This document shows positions 53,043-61,888 of a stretch of 64,000 bases of DNA, piece after piece. Source of the DNA: Chitinophaga sp. H8 (lineage in GTDB: Bacteria > Bacteroidota > Bacteroidia > Chitinophagales > Chitinophagaceae); assembly GCF_040567655.1 (NCBI RefSeq), contig NZ_JBEXAC010000001.1, positions 3,534,001 through 3,598,000 on the forward strand, given 5' to 3'. The notes beneath the pieces were generated by a model, which was not told where the DNA came from, did not search any database, and was given only the letters and a program-made list of their open reading frames with translations. The position numbers and the translations under genes were made by a program. Every line of letters starts with the position of its first letter. The stretch's first letter is position 1.

Positions 53043-53687
53043 ATGAAACTCATTTATATATATGATCCCATTTGTGGCTGGTGTTATGGTTTTACACCGG
53101 TAATACAACAACTACAGCAACAATACGCCGGGAAAATGGATTTTGAAATTCTTTCCGGGGGTATGCTCACAGGAGATAACCGGCGCCCGGCCTCTTCTAT
53201 GCATGCGTATATACTACAGGCACATACACGGGTTGAAGAAACTACCGGGGTTAAATTCGGAGCACCATTTCTTCATCAATTCCTCGCATCGCAGGAAATC
53301 ATGGATTCTGTGAAACCCAGTGTGGCCCTCACTGTTTTCAAACAATACCAACCGGACAAAGCCATTGATTTTGCACATGATATGCAGGTAGCACTAAATT
53401 ATGAAGGTATCAGCCTGAATAATAACGCGATATACGAACAACTTGCCACCAAATACCATATTCCTGCTGCCGAATTTGTTGCGAAAATGGCGGATGAACA
53501 TAACCGCTACGCCACACAACAGGAGTTTCAAATGGTACAACAATGGGGAATTACCGGATTTCCGGCTGCAATATTAGATACCGGGAAACAACTGTATATG
53601 ATTGCAAAGGGATACACCCCCTTAGCGCGTTTACAGGAGGTTATTGAAAAAATAAAATCAGAAGAAGCAGCGACCCAACAGGAGTAA
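53043..53687 (+). CDS. DsbA-family thioredoxin-fold protein
   Basis: 214 residues. The active-site motif is CGWC (11-14) in YDPICGWCYGF at the very start, followed by the inserted helical domain and the cis-proline region GITGFPAAIL. There is no signal peptide, so it is probably cytosolic, like the FrnE/DsbA-like oxidoreductases. It lies 21 bases after the PrsW-type gene and 20 bases before the GNAT gene, suggesting co-transcription. Confidence 0.9.
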   Translation: MKLIYIYDPICGWCYGFTPVIQQLQQQYAGKMDFEILSGGMLTGDNRRPASSMHAYILQAHTRVEETTGVKFGAPFLHQFLASQEIMDSVKPSVALTVFKQYQPDKAIDFAHDMQVALNYEGISLNNNAIYEQLATKYHIPAAEFVAKMADEHNRYATQQEFQMVQQWGITGFPAAILDTGKQLYMIAKGYTPLARLQEVIEKIKSEEAATQQE

Positions 53688-53707
53688 CAATTAATTTAGG
53701 ATAAAAG

Positions 53708-54202
53708 ATGTATAGTATCAAGGCAGCTACCACAACGGAGATTCCAATTATTCAGACACTTGTAGAACAGATCTGGCGACCTACCTACCAATCGCTGCTC
53801 ACACCCGGGCAGATTGATTATATGATTGATATGATGTATAGTATCCCCTCTCTGCTGCGGCAGATGAATGAGTTACAGCATCAGTATATCTTGTTGTATG
53901 ATGAAGCAATCCCTATCGGATATGCATCCTATAGCCCCACTGATAAAGCAGGCATCTTTAAATTGCATAAAATATACCTGCACATGTCCTACCAGGGAAA
54001 AGGAATAGGTAAGCTGTTGCTGAATGGTGTAATAGAAAACGTGAAAGCGCTGAATGCACATATACTGGAACTGGATGTAAACAGAGACAATAAAGCCCGT
54101 TTGTTCTACGAAAAACAAGGATTCACCGTTTATAAAGAAAAAGATACAGACATCGGTGGCGGTTATATGATGAATGATTACGTAATGCGCAAACCACTGT
54201 AA
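53708..54202 (+). CDS. GNAT-family N-acetyltransferase
   Basis: 164 residues with acetyl-CoA loop QGKGIG (96-101) in LHMSYQGKGIGKLLL, then LDVNRDNKARLFYEKQGF. It is a complete single-domain GNAT; the acceptor is unknown. It is the last gene of the PolX-PrsW-DsbA-GNAT run and is followed by a terminator. Confidence 0.93.
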   Translation: MYSIKAATTTEIPIIQTLVEQIWRPTYQSLLTPGQIDYMIDMMYSIPSLLRQMNELQHQYILLYDEAIPIGYASYSPTDKAGIFKLHKIYLHMSYQGKGIGKLLLNGVIENVKALNAHILELDVNRDNKARLFYEKQGFTVYKEKDTDIGGGYMMNDYVMRKPL

Positions 54203-54220
54203 TTACATAAACTAATAAAA

Positions 54221-54250
54221 ATAGCCTGGCAAGAAATACCAGGCTGTTTC
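54221..54250 (+). terminator. Likely terminator after the GNAT gene
   Basis: AGCCTGG (54223-54229) and CCAGGCT (54239-54245) form a 7-bp stem, followed by GTTTC; the T-run is short, so it may be weak. Confidence 0.6.
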
Positions 54251-54684
54251 CCAAGTTAACCATTAAAAGACACAACTATTTCCAAGTAATTTCAGTATAG
54301 TATATCCGGTAAATAACTCTCGAAAGCAATAACACGGGCATATATTTCACTCGTGTTTAATATTACATACGTCGATTATATACGTATGGATTTAAACGTT
54401 ACCCCTTTTTTCTCCCTCCACTTAATTTAAAAAAACTTTACCTTATATATAATTGATTTTAAATTATTTACATATTAATTTCAGTCAAAAATAGACGCAT
54501 TAACATCGAATTAACTAAATTATCAACAACAATTATTAGCTTTCGCCCGAATATCATTGCATCCTATTAATGCCATACGTCCTTGAAATAGACCTTGAGT
54601 ACCGAAGCCTTCCCTCGGTTATGCCGGACTGCCAGCTAATAGAGCAATATTATCAATTTACAAAGCCCTAAAATATTGCCAGGT
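54251..54684. other. 430-bp AT-rich region upstream of the sigma-like gene
   Basis: No gene recognised. It includes an inverted repeat CATACGT (54366-54372) / ACGTATG (54382-54388) around a 9-base centre, which could be an operator, but no regulator can be named. Confidence 0.45.
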
Positions 54685-55134
54685 ATGAGTAATATAGATG
54701 ATGCCTTTAAGTTATCCGAACTAAAATCAGGTAGCATCAAAGCCTATGAATACTTTTTCATGAAGTATTACAAGCCGCTATGCTATAGAGCCTACCTTAC
54801 CCTGAATAATATGAGGGAAGCAGAGGAGCTGGTACAGTGCGTTCTGATACAAGTATGGCAAAAGAAACAGTATCACCATATAGAACAATCCGTAGGAGGA
54901 TTCTTTTTCCGCCTGGTGCATGAGAAATGTGCCAGTCTGGAAAAAAGTAAAACGGCACCTGATAAAAACACCATTCATCCACTAGCCGTTGTACCAGAAA
55001 AGAACAATACGCAATCTTTAACACAGGAGGAACAAAGAAGGCGACAGTTACTGGATACTTTACATCACTTGCCTACTGAGCAACTGGAAAATCTGGTATG
55101 CAATGAAGAACAACTTCGCCTGAGGTCTATTTAA
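54685..55134 (+). CDS. ECF sigma-like protein lacking region 4
   Basis: 149 residues from the ATG at 54685 (the longer frame starts at TTG). The first 95 residues are sigma region 2: DAFKLSELKSGSIKAYEYFFMKYYKPLCYRAYLTLNNMREAEELVQCVLIQVWQKK. The C-terminus reaches LLDTLHHLPTEQLENLV, where region 4 should begin, then ends in NEEQLRLRSI with no helix-turn-helix. Only 24 bases follow before fecR, so a frameshift cannot restore it. It is probably a region-2-only sigma relative that still pairs with the FecR downstream, or a decayed sigma. Confidence 0.75.
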   Translation: MSNIDDAFKLSELKSGSIKAYEYFFMKYYKPLCYRAYLTLNNMREAEELVQCVLIQVWQKKQYHHIEQSVGGFFFRLVHEKCASLEKSKTAPDKNTIHPLAVVPEKNNTQSLTQEEQRRRQLLDTLHHLPTEQLENLVCNEEQLRLRSI

Positions 55135-55158
55135 CATTTAATCCTAACGCTTTCTCCC

Positions 55159-56409
55159 ATGAAATACAATCAAGAACATATATTTCAACTTATACTGGAA
55201 AAAGTGCTGAACAGCATTTCAGAGGATGACGATCGTTATCTTAAAAGGGTAATGGCTAAACATCATCATATCAGGGATTGCTGGATCGATCTTGAAAATG
55301 CACGCAGGGTAACAGATGATGCTATTGTAGAAGATATTGATAATGAGCTGGCCTGGAGTAAAGTGGTGGCCATTTTAAATGAAGAAAACCAGGAACAGCA
55401 GGTAATGCCTCCAATGCCTGTTACCGTTTCCTCTCACGGCTGGTGGTGGGCTGCGGCTGCCACTGTCCTCACGATTGTTACCAGTGGCTACCTGATCCGG
55501 CAACATTACGCACATCAGCAGCCAAAAATTGCGGTAGTAGTGCCAGCTGCCCAACAATTACCCAATAATAGTGCGGGTAATCTGTTAAGTAATGCTGAAC
55601 CCACTATCACAAACCCTCCGGCTGGCGACACAATGCTTCACATGGTACTTCCTGCCGTAACAGACAGCGTTTATGCGGCAGTGAAAAAGGATAGTACCGG
55701 CATACTACTGGCTAAAGCAGCACCGGAAGAAGACATGGAAAACACAGTAGTCCAATGGAATACCCTTACAGTACCAGCTAAAATAGATTATAAAATAGAA
55801 CTACCAGATGGAACTGAAGTACATCTAAATGCTGCATCTACCCTACGCTTCCCTTTTATATTCACAGGTAAAACCAGGGAAGTATATCTGGAAGGTGAGG
55901 CATTTTTTACAGTGGCACACAATCCTGAAAAACCATTTATAGTGCATACAGGCAGCACTTCTGTAAAAGCCCTGGGTACTGCTTTTAACGTAAACACCTA
56001 TGAACCGGGCCAGATCACAACTTCCCTGGTACAAGGTTCCGTTATAACGGATGTTGGCGACAGCCTGGATGTTGTACTTAAACCTGGCTATCAGGCAATC
56101 TATAAAACAGGAGAACGGTTTAAAGTAGAGAAATTTAATGAAGAAGCTACGCTTTCCTGGAGAAATGGAATCTATACTTTTGAGCAGGAAACATTACATC
56201 AGCTGGACCCTATTATTCGCAGATGGTTTGGATTGAAAGTAGCATTTGATACACCTGCCCTGTCTGAAAAACAATTTTCGGGCAGTATTCTGAGGGATAA
56301 ACCTGTAGGAGAGTTTCTTGATGAGTTAATAAAGAAGAATAAGAACATGGAATACTATATTCTGGAAGGTACCATTCATTTCAGAACACCTATTTCACAC
56401 GCAGGCTAA
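55159..56409 (+). CDS. FecR-family anti-sigma factor
   Basis: 416 residues. The N-terminus is cytoplasmic to about residue 90. A transmembrane helix follows (WWWAAAATVLTIVTSGYLI, 95-113), then the periplasmic FecR domain (KIELPDGTEVHLNAASTLRFPF...YLEGEAFFTVAHNPEKPFIVHT) and a C-terminal DUF4974-type domain (EKQFSGSILRDKPVGEFLDELIKKN). It is longer than usual because of a Pro/Ala/Thr-rich insert (about 125-195). It is paired with the truncated sigma-like gene, and no SusC lies next to it. Confidence 0.93.
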   Translation: MKYNQEHIFQLILEKVLNSISEDDDRYLKRVMAKHHHIRDCWIDLENARRVTDDAIVEDIDNELAWSKVVAILNEENQEQQVMPPMPVTVSSHGWWWAAAATVLTIVTSGYLIRQHYAHQQPKIAVVVPAAQQLPNNSAGNLLSNAEPTITNPPAGDTMLHMVLPAVTDSVYAAVKKDSTGILLAKAAPEEDMENTVVQWNTLTVPAKIDYKIELPDGTEVHLNAASTLRFPFIFTGKTREVYLEGEAFFTVAHNPEKPFIVHTGSTSVKALGTAFNVNTYEPGQITTSLVQGSVITDVGDSLDVVLKPGYQAIYKTGERFKVEKFNEEATLSWRNGIYTFEQETLHQLDPIIRRWFGLKVAFDTPALSEKQFSGSILRDKPVGEFLDELIKKNKNMEYYILEGTIHFRTPISHAG

Positions 56410-56435
56410 TTACCCTATTTATTCCTGAACGTACA

Positions 56436-56494
56436 AAAAAGGACCGGCTAAAAAGAACATCCATTTTCCGATGTACTTTTTAGCCGGTCTTCTT
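56436..56494. terminator. Bidirectional terminator between convergent genes
   Basis: A perfect 14-bp stem GACCGGCTAAAAAG (56442-56455) / CTTTTTAGCCGGTC (56476-56489) extends inward by ACATC/GATGT. It is flanked by A-rich and TCTTCTT sequence and ends both the fecR and the minus-strand delta-60 transcripts. Confidence 0.85.
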
Positions 56495-56539
56495 CATGTT
56501 ATAAATACAGCCGCAGGCAACTATATTATTTCGTATGTT

Positions 56540-59026
56540 TTACTTAGCAGTTATAATAGGCTCGCCATTATCATTACCATCATCATGTATAACAGCAACC
56601 GCAGTATTTAATTTAGCGTCCGGCGTTATCCTCAATAAACCGGTATTAGGTGCAGCTGTAACCTGTTTCAATTTCACTACCACTGTAGCATCTGCCGCTT
56701 TTACATGATCATTTACCAAAGCTACCTGGATCTGTGCTTCACTGAATGCACAATCACCTGTGATTTTCACCCTGTCTCCGTTCATAATTACATAATTCTT
56801 ACCAAGCGTTGCTGTACTGGAAGAATCTATGCCAAAAAAGATATTGATATCACTACCTGTACAATTAGTCAGAATGGATTGGTCTGTAGCTTTTACCAGC
56901 ATACATTTAAACATACTTACAGGGGCTGTACCAGATTCATTGGCATCTGTAAGCTTTACCAGGCTCACATAAGCTGCCTGATCATCAATATACTGTGTAG
57001 CTGATATTGAGTTTACATCACCGGTATAACCAATTATGGCTTCATTCTCTGCCTTTATTTCACTTAATACCAGTACAATAGATTCTGCCAGTTCAAAATT
57101 GTTATCATCCTTCACCTTCACTGCCAGACTTGCGGTAGAGGCACCATTTTCGATGATAAAGGGTGTTTTTGTACTGTTATAAAAATCTACTCCCGGCAAA
57201 CCGGTGCCATTTCCATATTTATAGGTAAGCCTGATGGGTTTTCCAGTAGCATTAATCAATGGTGTATTATCCCTCTTAAACAATCCAGCAGTAAATATCA
57301 CATCAGTTGCTGGTTCTGCTCCATTGATACCACCGGTGAATTTAACGATAGCTGGCTGATCCAGGATAGCTACCTGCCCGTTTGCTTTAGTCAGATGTAA
57401 TCCTGAGGCATCCATTAATTCTATATGAAAAGACTCCTTACCCTCCAATTGGTTATCACTTCTGATAGGCACCTGGATGGTCCTGGAAATGATAGCTCCT
57501 GTAGCAAAATCTGATGGAACAAATGAGATAGTGCCTTCAGTGGCTTCAAAGTCAGCATTGCCAGCGCCGTCTTTCTGTGAAACAGATTTGTAACGCACAT
57601 TTACCGGTGTACGAACTCCATTATTCCTTAAAAAACCAGACAGGGTAATAGTCAAGGTAGCATTGGCAATACCATTAAGTGGTTCTGTTACTACTATATC
57701 ATTTATTGCTACTCCATGGCTTATTTTCATAATACGGTTGCCATCTTCCTCTCCTCCTCCGGCAGCCAGAATTTCACCAGCCGGACTCATTAGCAGTGCA
57801 GATAAAGCCGTTTTAGTATCATATTTACCCAATTGTTTGTCAAACATCTGCTGTCCATCCGGGCCTAACTTTACAATACGATAACCATCTTTTGCCACTA
57901 CACAGATTTCATCATCCTCTGTTAATAATAAATGCTGAAAAACAGAACCGGTATTCTTATTGATTACTTCTGTACCATCCGGTAACAACTTTACTATTTT
58001 GCCCGTATTATTCGTCAGATTACCACCCGCAGCAACTACCTTCCCATTTCTTCCTACTTCCAACGCAAATAAGGCAGCATCCGTTTCTTTATTAAACAAC
58101 TCTGTACCATCCGGACGCAGCTTTACAATCCGCCCTTTATCCTTTTCCTCTGCGCATGCAAATATCTGTCCCAGATCATTTATTTTCATTGCATTAAACT
58201 TACCATCTACCGTGCTGTATTCCTTATCGAATACTACCTGACCATCCACATTCAACTTAGTAATACGGCTGGCATTACCTGTACCATAAGCTCCTCCACC
58301 CATAGCGAGTAAAGATCCATCTTCCAGCAGCAGCATCTTTTCAAAAACAGCGCCCGGCTTACCAAAAGAAAGTTCGTATTGCTTTTCTCCTTTTTCATTA
58401 ATTTTTACTACAAAGGCTTTGCCTTGCCCATTTCCAACATCTCCTCCTACTGCTACGATACTTTCATCTTCATCCAGGATAACATTCGTAAATACATTGT
58501 GTGCACCAAATCCCTTATCAAAAAGAACCTTTCCATCAGGAGCAAATTTTACAATACGTGCCTGTGCCGGCTTACTGCCATCCACCCCTACTGCCACATA
58601 ATTACCATGCCTGTCTGCTACCACTTTTGTAAAATATCCTCCCTGCCCGTTACCAATACTCTTATCAAACAATACTTCACCGGTGTTATTTAAGCGGGTA
58701 ATTCTCGTATTACCATAGGCAATAGTTCCTCCTCCCACTGCCACAACTTCTCCTTTGGGTAATAATAAGAGGTCCTGATAAGCCACCAATCCTCCTTTGT
58801 TCAGCTTGGTATTATAAATAACATTTCCCGTGGCAGATAATTTGGTAATACAACCATTGTCTGCACCACCACCAATCGCCACAATAGTATTGTTTTCAGC
58901 AATTACCAATTTGCGGTACTGATTCTTGGGGGGTCCAAAACTTTTGTTAAATACTACAGGCATTTCCTGGGCATTGGCATGTGCACTCACTACCAGCAAC
59001 AGGCATAACGACACAATCTTGTTCAT
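56540..59026 (-). CDS. Secreted delta-60-repeat and Calx-beta-like surface protein
   Basis: 828 residues with a signal peptide (MNKIVSLCLLLVVSAHANA). Residues about 30-440 consist of many repeats of the form ...IVAIGGG...ITKLNADGQVVFDK, forming one or two beta-propellers. Residues about 445-810 contain Calx-beta-like modules (DFEATEGTISF, GVDFYNSTKTPFIIENG). No clear T9SS C-terminal domain is seen, though the end may carry a divergent one. It is the last gene of a minus-strand cluster with OmpA, PorP/SprF and a CHU_C protein, so it is probably displayed or exported with them. Confidence 0.8.
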   Translation of the reverse strand: MNKIVSLCLLLVVSAHANAQEMPVVFNKSFGPPKNQYRKLVIAENNTIVAIGGGADNGCITKLSATGNVIYNTKLNKGGLVAYQDLLLLPKGEVVAVGGGTIAYGNTRITRLNNTGEVLFDKSIGNGQGGYFTKVVADRHGNYVAVGVDGSKPAQARIVKFAPDGKVLFDKGFGAHNVFTNVILDEDESIVAVGGDVGNGQGKAFVVKINEKGEKQYELSFGKPGAVFEKMLLLEDGSLLAMGGGAYGTGNASRITKLNVDGQVVFDKEYSTVDGKFNAMKINDLGQIFACAEEKDKGRIVKLRPDGTELFNKETDAALFALEVGRNGKVVAAGGNLTNNTGKIVKLLPDGTEVINKNTGSVFQHLLLTEDDEICVVAKDGYRIVKLGPDGQQMFDKQLGKYDTKTALSALLMSPAGEILAAGGGEEDGNRIMKISHGVAINDIVVTEPLNGIANATLTITLSGFLRNNGVRTPVNVRYKSVSQKDGAGNADFEATEGTISFVPSDFATGAIISRTIQVPIRSDNQLEGKESFHIELMDASGLHLTKANGQVAILDQPAIVKFTGGINGAEPATDVIFTAGLFKRDNTPLINATGKPIRLTYKYGNGTGLPGVDFYNSTKTPFIIENGASTASLAVKVKDDNNFELAESIVLVLSEIKAENEAIIGYTGDVNSISATQYIDDQAAYVSLVKLTDANESGTAPVSMFKCMLVKATDQSILTNCTGSDINIFFGIDSSSTATLGKNYVIMNGDRVKITGDCAFSEAQIQVALVNDHVKAADATVVVKLKQVTAAPNTGLLRITPDAKLNTAVAVIHDDGNDNGEPIITAK

Positions 59027-59060
59027 TGCTATTACTTTTGATATACGCTAAAAATTAACT

Positions 59061-60890
59061 CTAAAAGATATTTCTGTCTGACAATATTTTTATTTCACAA
59101 CGCCTGTTAATCCCCACATTCCTTTCCGGCAAACTTTCTTTGCTTACCGGACGTGATGCTCCGTAGTAATTTATTTTAATCCTGTTGACATATACTCCTC
59201 TGCTTTTCAAACAAGCCCTGATATAGGCAGCACGATTCTTTGATAAAGCCAGTTCTCCCTGTTCTCTGCCTTTAATATCAGCATGGCCGTTGATGACAAT
59301 AGTTTGATTGGTATGCATTTTCCAGATACGGAAAATGGAATCAATTTTATACCATTCCTTGTCTTGCGGCACTACCGCATTTCTATCGAAATAGATAATA
59401 TCCGGTACGCTCGCTATCGTGTCCGATGAAAAGCTACTTGCTACATTATTTTCTTTGGCTGCATTATCAGTGTAACTGATCTCCTCCCTGCTGTCTGTTA
59501 TGTTATCCATTACAGGCTCCACTATCTCTTCCTGTGGAACTGAAAGCCCAAGTTGGTCAAGCCTTGTCTTCTTCAGATCTACTAAATAAATACGATCGTT
59601 GTCATGCCCCCCAGTACGGTCGGACGTAAAGTATAGCAGCCAATTTGTAGCATCCAGTACCGGGTTAAGATCATCTGCCTGTGTATTAATGGGATAAGGT
59701 AAGTGAACAGGGGCAACATCAGGCTGATCTGTGTTAAATAGGAATATATCCAATCCGCCGAAGCCAGATAATCCGCTGGAAGAAAAGAAAAGCTTGTTGT
59801 TGTGTATAAAGGGATATAACTCATTGCCGCTCGTATTTACCTCCGGCCCCATATTTACCGGCTTTTGCCACTTTTGGGCTTCCCTATCCCAGTCAGCATA
59901 ATAAATATCCGTGCCCCCATAACCACCTGCCATGTCAGATACAAAGTAAAGACGCTGTCCATTTTCTGTAACAGCAGGATGCAGGAAGGAATAACTGTCC
60001 CCATTTTTTATCAGTTTTATCCCCCCTGATTTGCTCCAGCTATTATTTCCGGACTCATGGGCCGCAAACTGAAGAAGGGTGCCTGTTTTGCTGTTAAACA
60101 AGGAGTTCTGCTCAATCTTAACCATGCTCACCGGATTTACGGTATATATCACTTTCTTCCCGTTATCATAGTAAGTTGCCGGTCCTACCTGGGGCACTCC
60201 TTTAATCCCATCAGCAAAAGGTGCAATGCCATGCTCTGTAATAATAAATGATTTCGCATTTGCAGAAAAAGAAGAAGTCCCTTTCTTAAGCTCATTGGAA
60301 AGGAAAATAACCTGCTTCCGGTAAAGTGACATCCCATATTGATATCCCCCCATATTAACCGGCAAACTATCGATCTTTACTTTAGCTATGGAATCCTGGT
60401 TGAAATTTTGATAATTCCCCGTTAAAGATGACTGCAGATTTTTAAACTTGATATCATCCTTTAGTTCAGATTCGTACAGGGTGCCTATTTTTCTCGCTTC
60501 ATCCACCTGCCCGGTACGCTTTAACACATCCATACAATTCGTTACATCGGTGGGCAATATATCCGGACCAGGTGTATGTAGTACTTCATCATACAAGCTG
60601 ACAGACTTCTCAAACTGCCTGGTATCTACATAAATTCGTGCCAGTTGCAGTTTTGCCCGCCTGGCCAGGTTCGTGTTCCCTCCTCCATTGTTAAGCACAG
60701 CGATGCATAGTGAAATAGCCTTTTCATATTCTCTGCTATTATATAACCGTTCTGCCCGCTTCACTTTCGATAAATCACTTAATGATCCACCCTTTCTATG
60801 TTCCTTCATTACTCCACATGAAATAAACAAGAGCACCGTACCAGCTAAAAACAAACGACACAACGTACTTTCTGATCTTCTATGTCCCAT
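59061..60890 (-). CDS. PD40-OmpA lipoprotein (T9SS/gliding-associated type)
   Basis: 609 residues. Lipobox FISC (Cys25) is followed by TPR-like helices (about 40-140), a PD40/WD40-like beta-propeller (about 190-440: RLYFVSDMAGGYGGTDIYY, KLFFSSSGLSGFGGLDIFL) and a C-terminal OmpA domain (about 490-605: VINGHADIKGREQGELALSKNRA) that anchors to peptidoglycan. Proteins of this layout sit next to PorP/SprF genes in Bacteroidetes and anchor T9SS or surface-adhesin machinery (PorE-like). It starts 25 bases after the PorP/SprF gene. Confidence 0.92.
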   Translation of the reverse strand: MGHRRSESTLCRLFLAGTVLLFISCGVMKEHRKGGSLSDLSKVKRAERLYNSREYEKAISLCIAVLNNGGGNTNLARRAKLQLARIYVDTRQFEKSVSLYDEVLHTPGPDILPTDVTNCMDVLKRTGQVDEARKIGTLYESELKDDIKFKNLQSSLTGNYQNFNQDSIAKVKIDSLPVNMGGYQYGMSLYRKQVIFLSNELKKGTSSFSANAKSFIITEHGIAPFADGIKGVPQVGPATYYDNGKKVIYTVNPVSMVKIEQNSLFNSKTGTLLQFAAHESGNNSWSKSGGIKLIKNGDSYSFLHPAVTENGQRLYFVSDMAGGYGGTDIYYADWDREAQKWQKPVNMGPEVNTSGNELYPFIHNNKLFFSSSGLSGFGGLDIFLFNTDQPDVAPVHLPYPINTQADDLNPVLDATNWLLYFTSDRTGGHDNDRIYLVDLKKTRLDQLGLSVPQEEIVEPVMDNITDSREEISYTDNAAKENNVASSFSSDTIASVPDIIYFDRNAVVPQDKEWYKIDSIFRIWKMHTNQTIVINGHADIKGREQGELALSKNRAAYIRACLKSRGVYVNRIKINYYGASRPVSKESLPERNVGINRRCEIKILSDRNIF

Positions 60891-60915
60891 TATTGATATC
60901 CTGTTGATAATTCTC

Positions 60916-61830
60916 TTAAAAATAACGCGGTGCTACCTCTTTCCATTTCTTCCATGCAAACCTGTAATTAAGCATCACCTCATGCGATGCTGCCTGTGCT
61001 CCCTTTAAATTGGAAGAAGTAGGTGTATCGTAAGAATACCCTATCTGAAAGTTTTTGCTTACCTGTACCTGTACTAAACCTGTTATTGTTTTTTCAGTAC
61101 GCCAGGAAGCCCCTAACCAGAGAATATTCTTCAATAATACATTGGCATTAATATCGGCTTGTAACCCTGCACCCTGTACTGCTCTTAGTAACAAATTAGG
61201 TTTCAGCTTTACATTTTCATTTATCTTAACCAGATAACCTGTTTGTAAGTAATAATGTGATTTATGTTTTACCTTTTCCGCTTTCTTGCCCAGATCAAAG
61301 CTTTGGAAAACAGGAGATGACAACCCTATATAAAATTTCTCTGTGAATATCATAAATCCAAAACCTACATCTGTTTTCCAATAATTCAGATTCTGTGCAA
61401 AAGCCGGATCTGTACTATTCAACCGGCTATTATTCTCCCGGTATTGCGACATTCCCCCTTTCAACCCCAATGCCAGATAAAGTTTTTCATCCAGTTTCAC
61501 TCTTTGTGAAATATGGAAATTCAAACCTGTTTGAGAGTGTACTGTGATCTTCTCACTCATCAGGGAAAATCCCAAACTGGTATTGGTAGCTTTCAAAGGA
61601 GTATAAAATGAAAAAGAAATGGTTTGCGGGGCGCCTTCGATACCCACCCATTGATTGCGGCCTACTGCGGTAAGACTGGAAGATTCGTCCATGGAAGGAT
61701 AAGCAGGATTAATCACCATGCCGTTAAACATATACTGTGAATAAATAGGATCCTGCTGCGCCTGCGCAGACTGATAGTAGCAACAGCTTATGATAATAGC
61801 CACTAAAGCTTTAACTAATTGCTTCTTCAT
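60916..61830 (-). CDS. PorP/SprF-family outer-membrane protein
   Basis: 304 residues from the ATG at 61830, which gives a normal signal peptide (MKKQLVKALVAIIISCCYYQSAQA); the longer frame begins at TTG. The mature start QDPIYSQYMFNGMVINPAYPS is the PorP/SprF signature, followed by a beta-barrel with WKTDVGFGFMIFTEKFYIGLSSPVF. These proteins are T9SS partners that help place large adhesins on the surface. It follows the CHU_C protein gene by 58 bases. Confidence 0.96.
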   Translation of the reverse strand: MKKQLVKALVAIIISCCYYQSAQAQQDPIYSQYMFNGMVINPAYPSMDESSSLTAVGRNQWVGIEGAPQTISFSFYTPLKATNTSLGFSLMSEKITVHSQTGLNFHISQRVKLDEKLYLALGLKGGMSQYRENNSRLNSTDPAFAQNLNYWKTDVGFGFMIFTEKFYIGLSSPVFQSFDLGKKAEKVKHKSHYYLQTGYLVKINENVKLKPNLLLRAVQGAGLQADINANVLLKNILWLGASWRTEKTITGLVQVQVSKNFQIGYSYDTPTSSNLKGAQAASHEVMLNYRFAWKKWKEVAPRYF

Positions 61831-61888
61831 AGGCGTAAAACTTAAATAGTAAATACCATACAATCATGCAATAAATAATGAACAGGGT

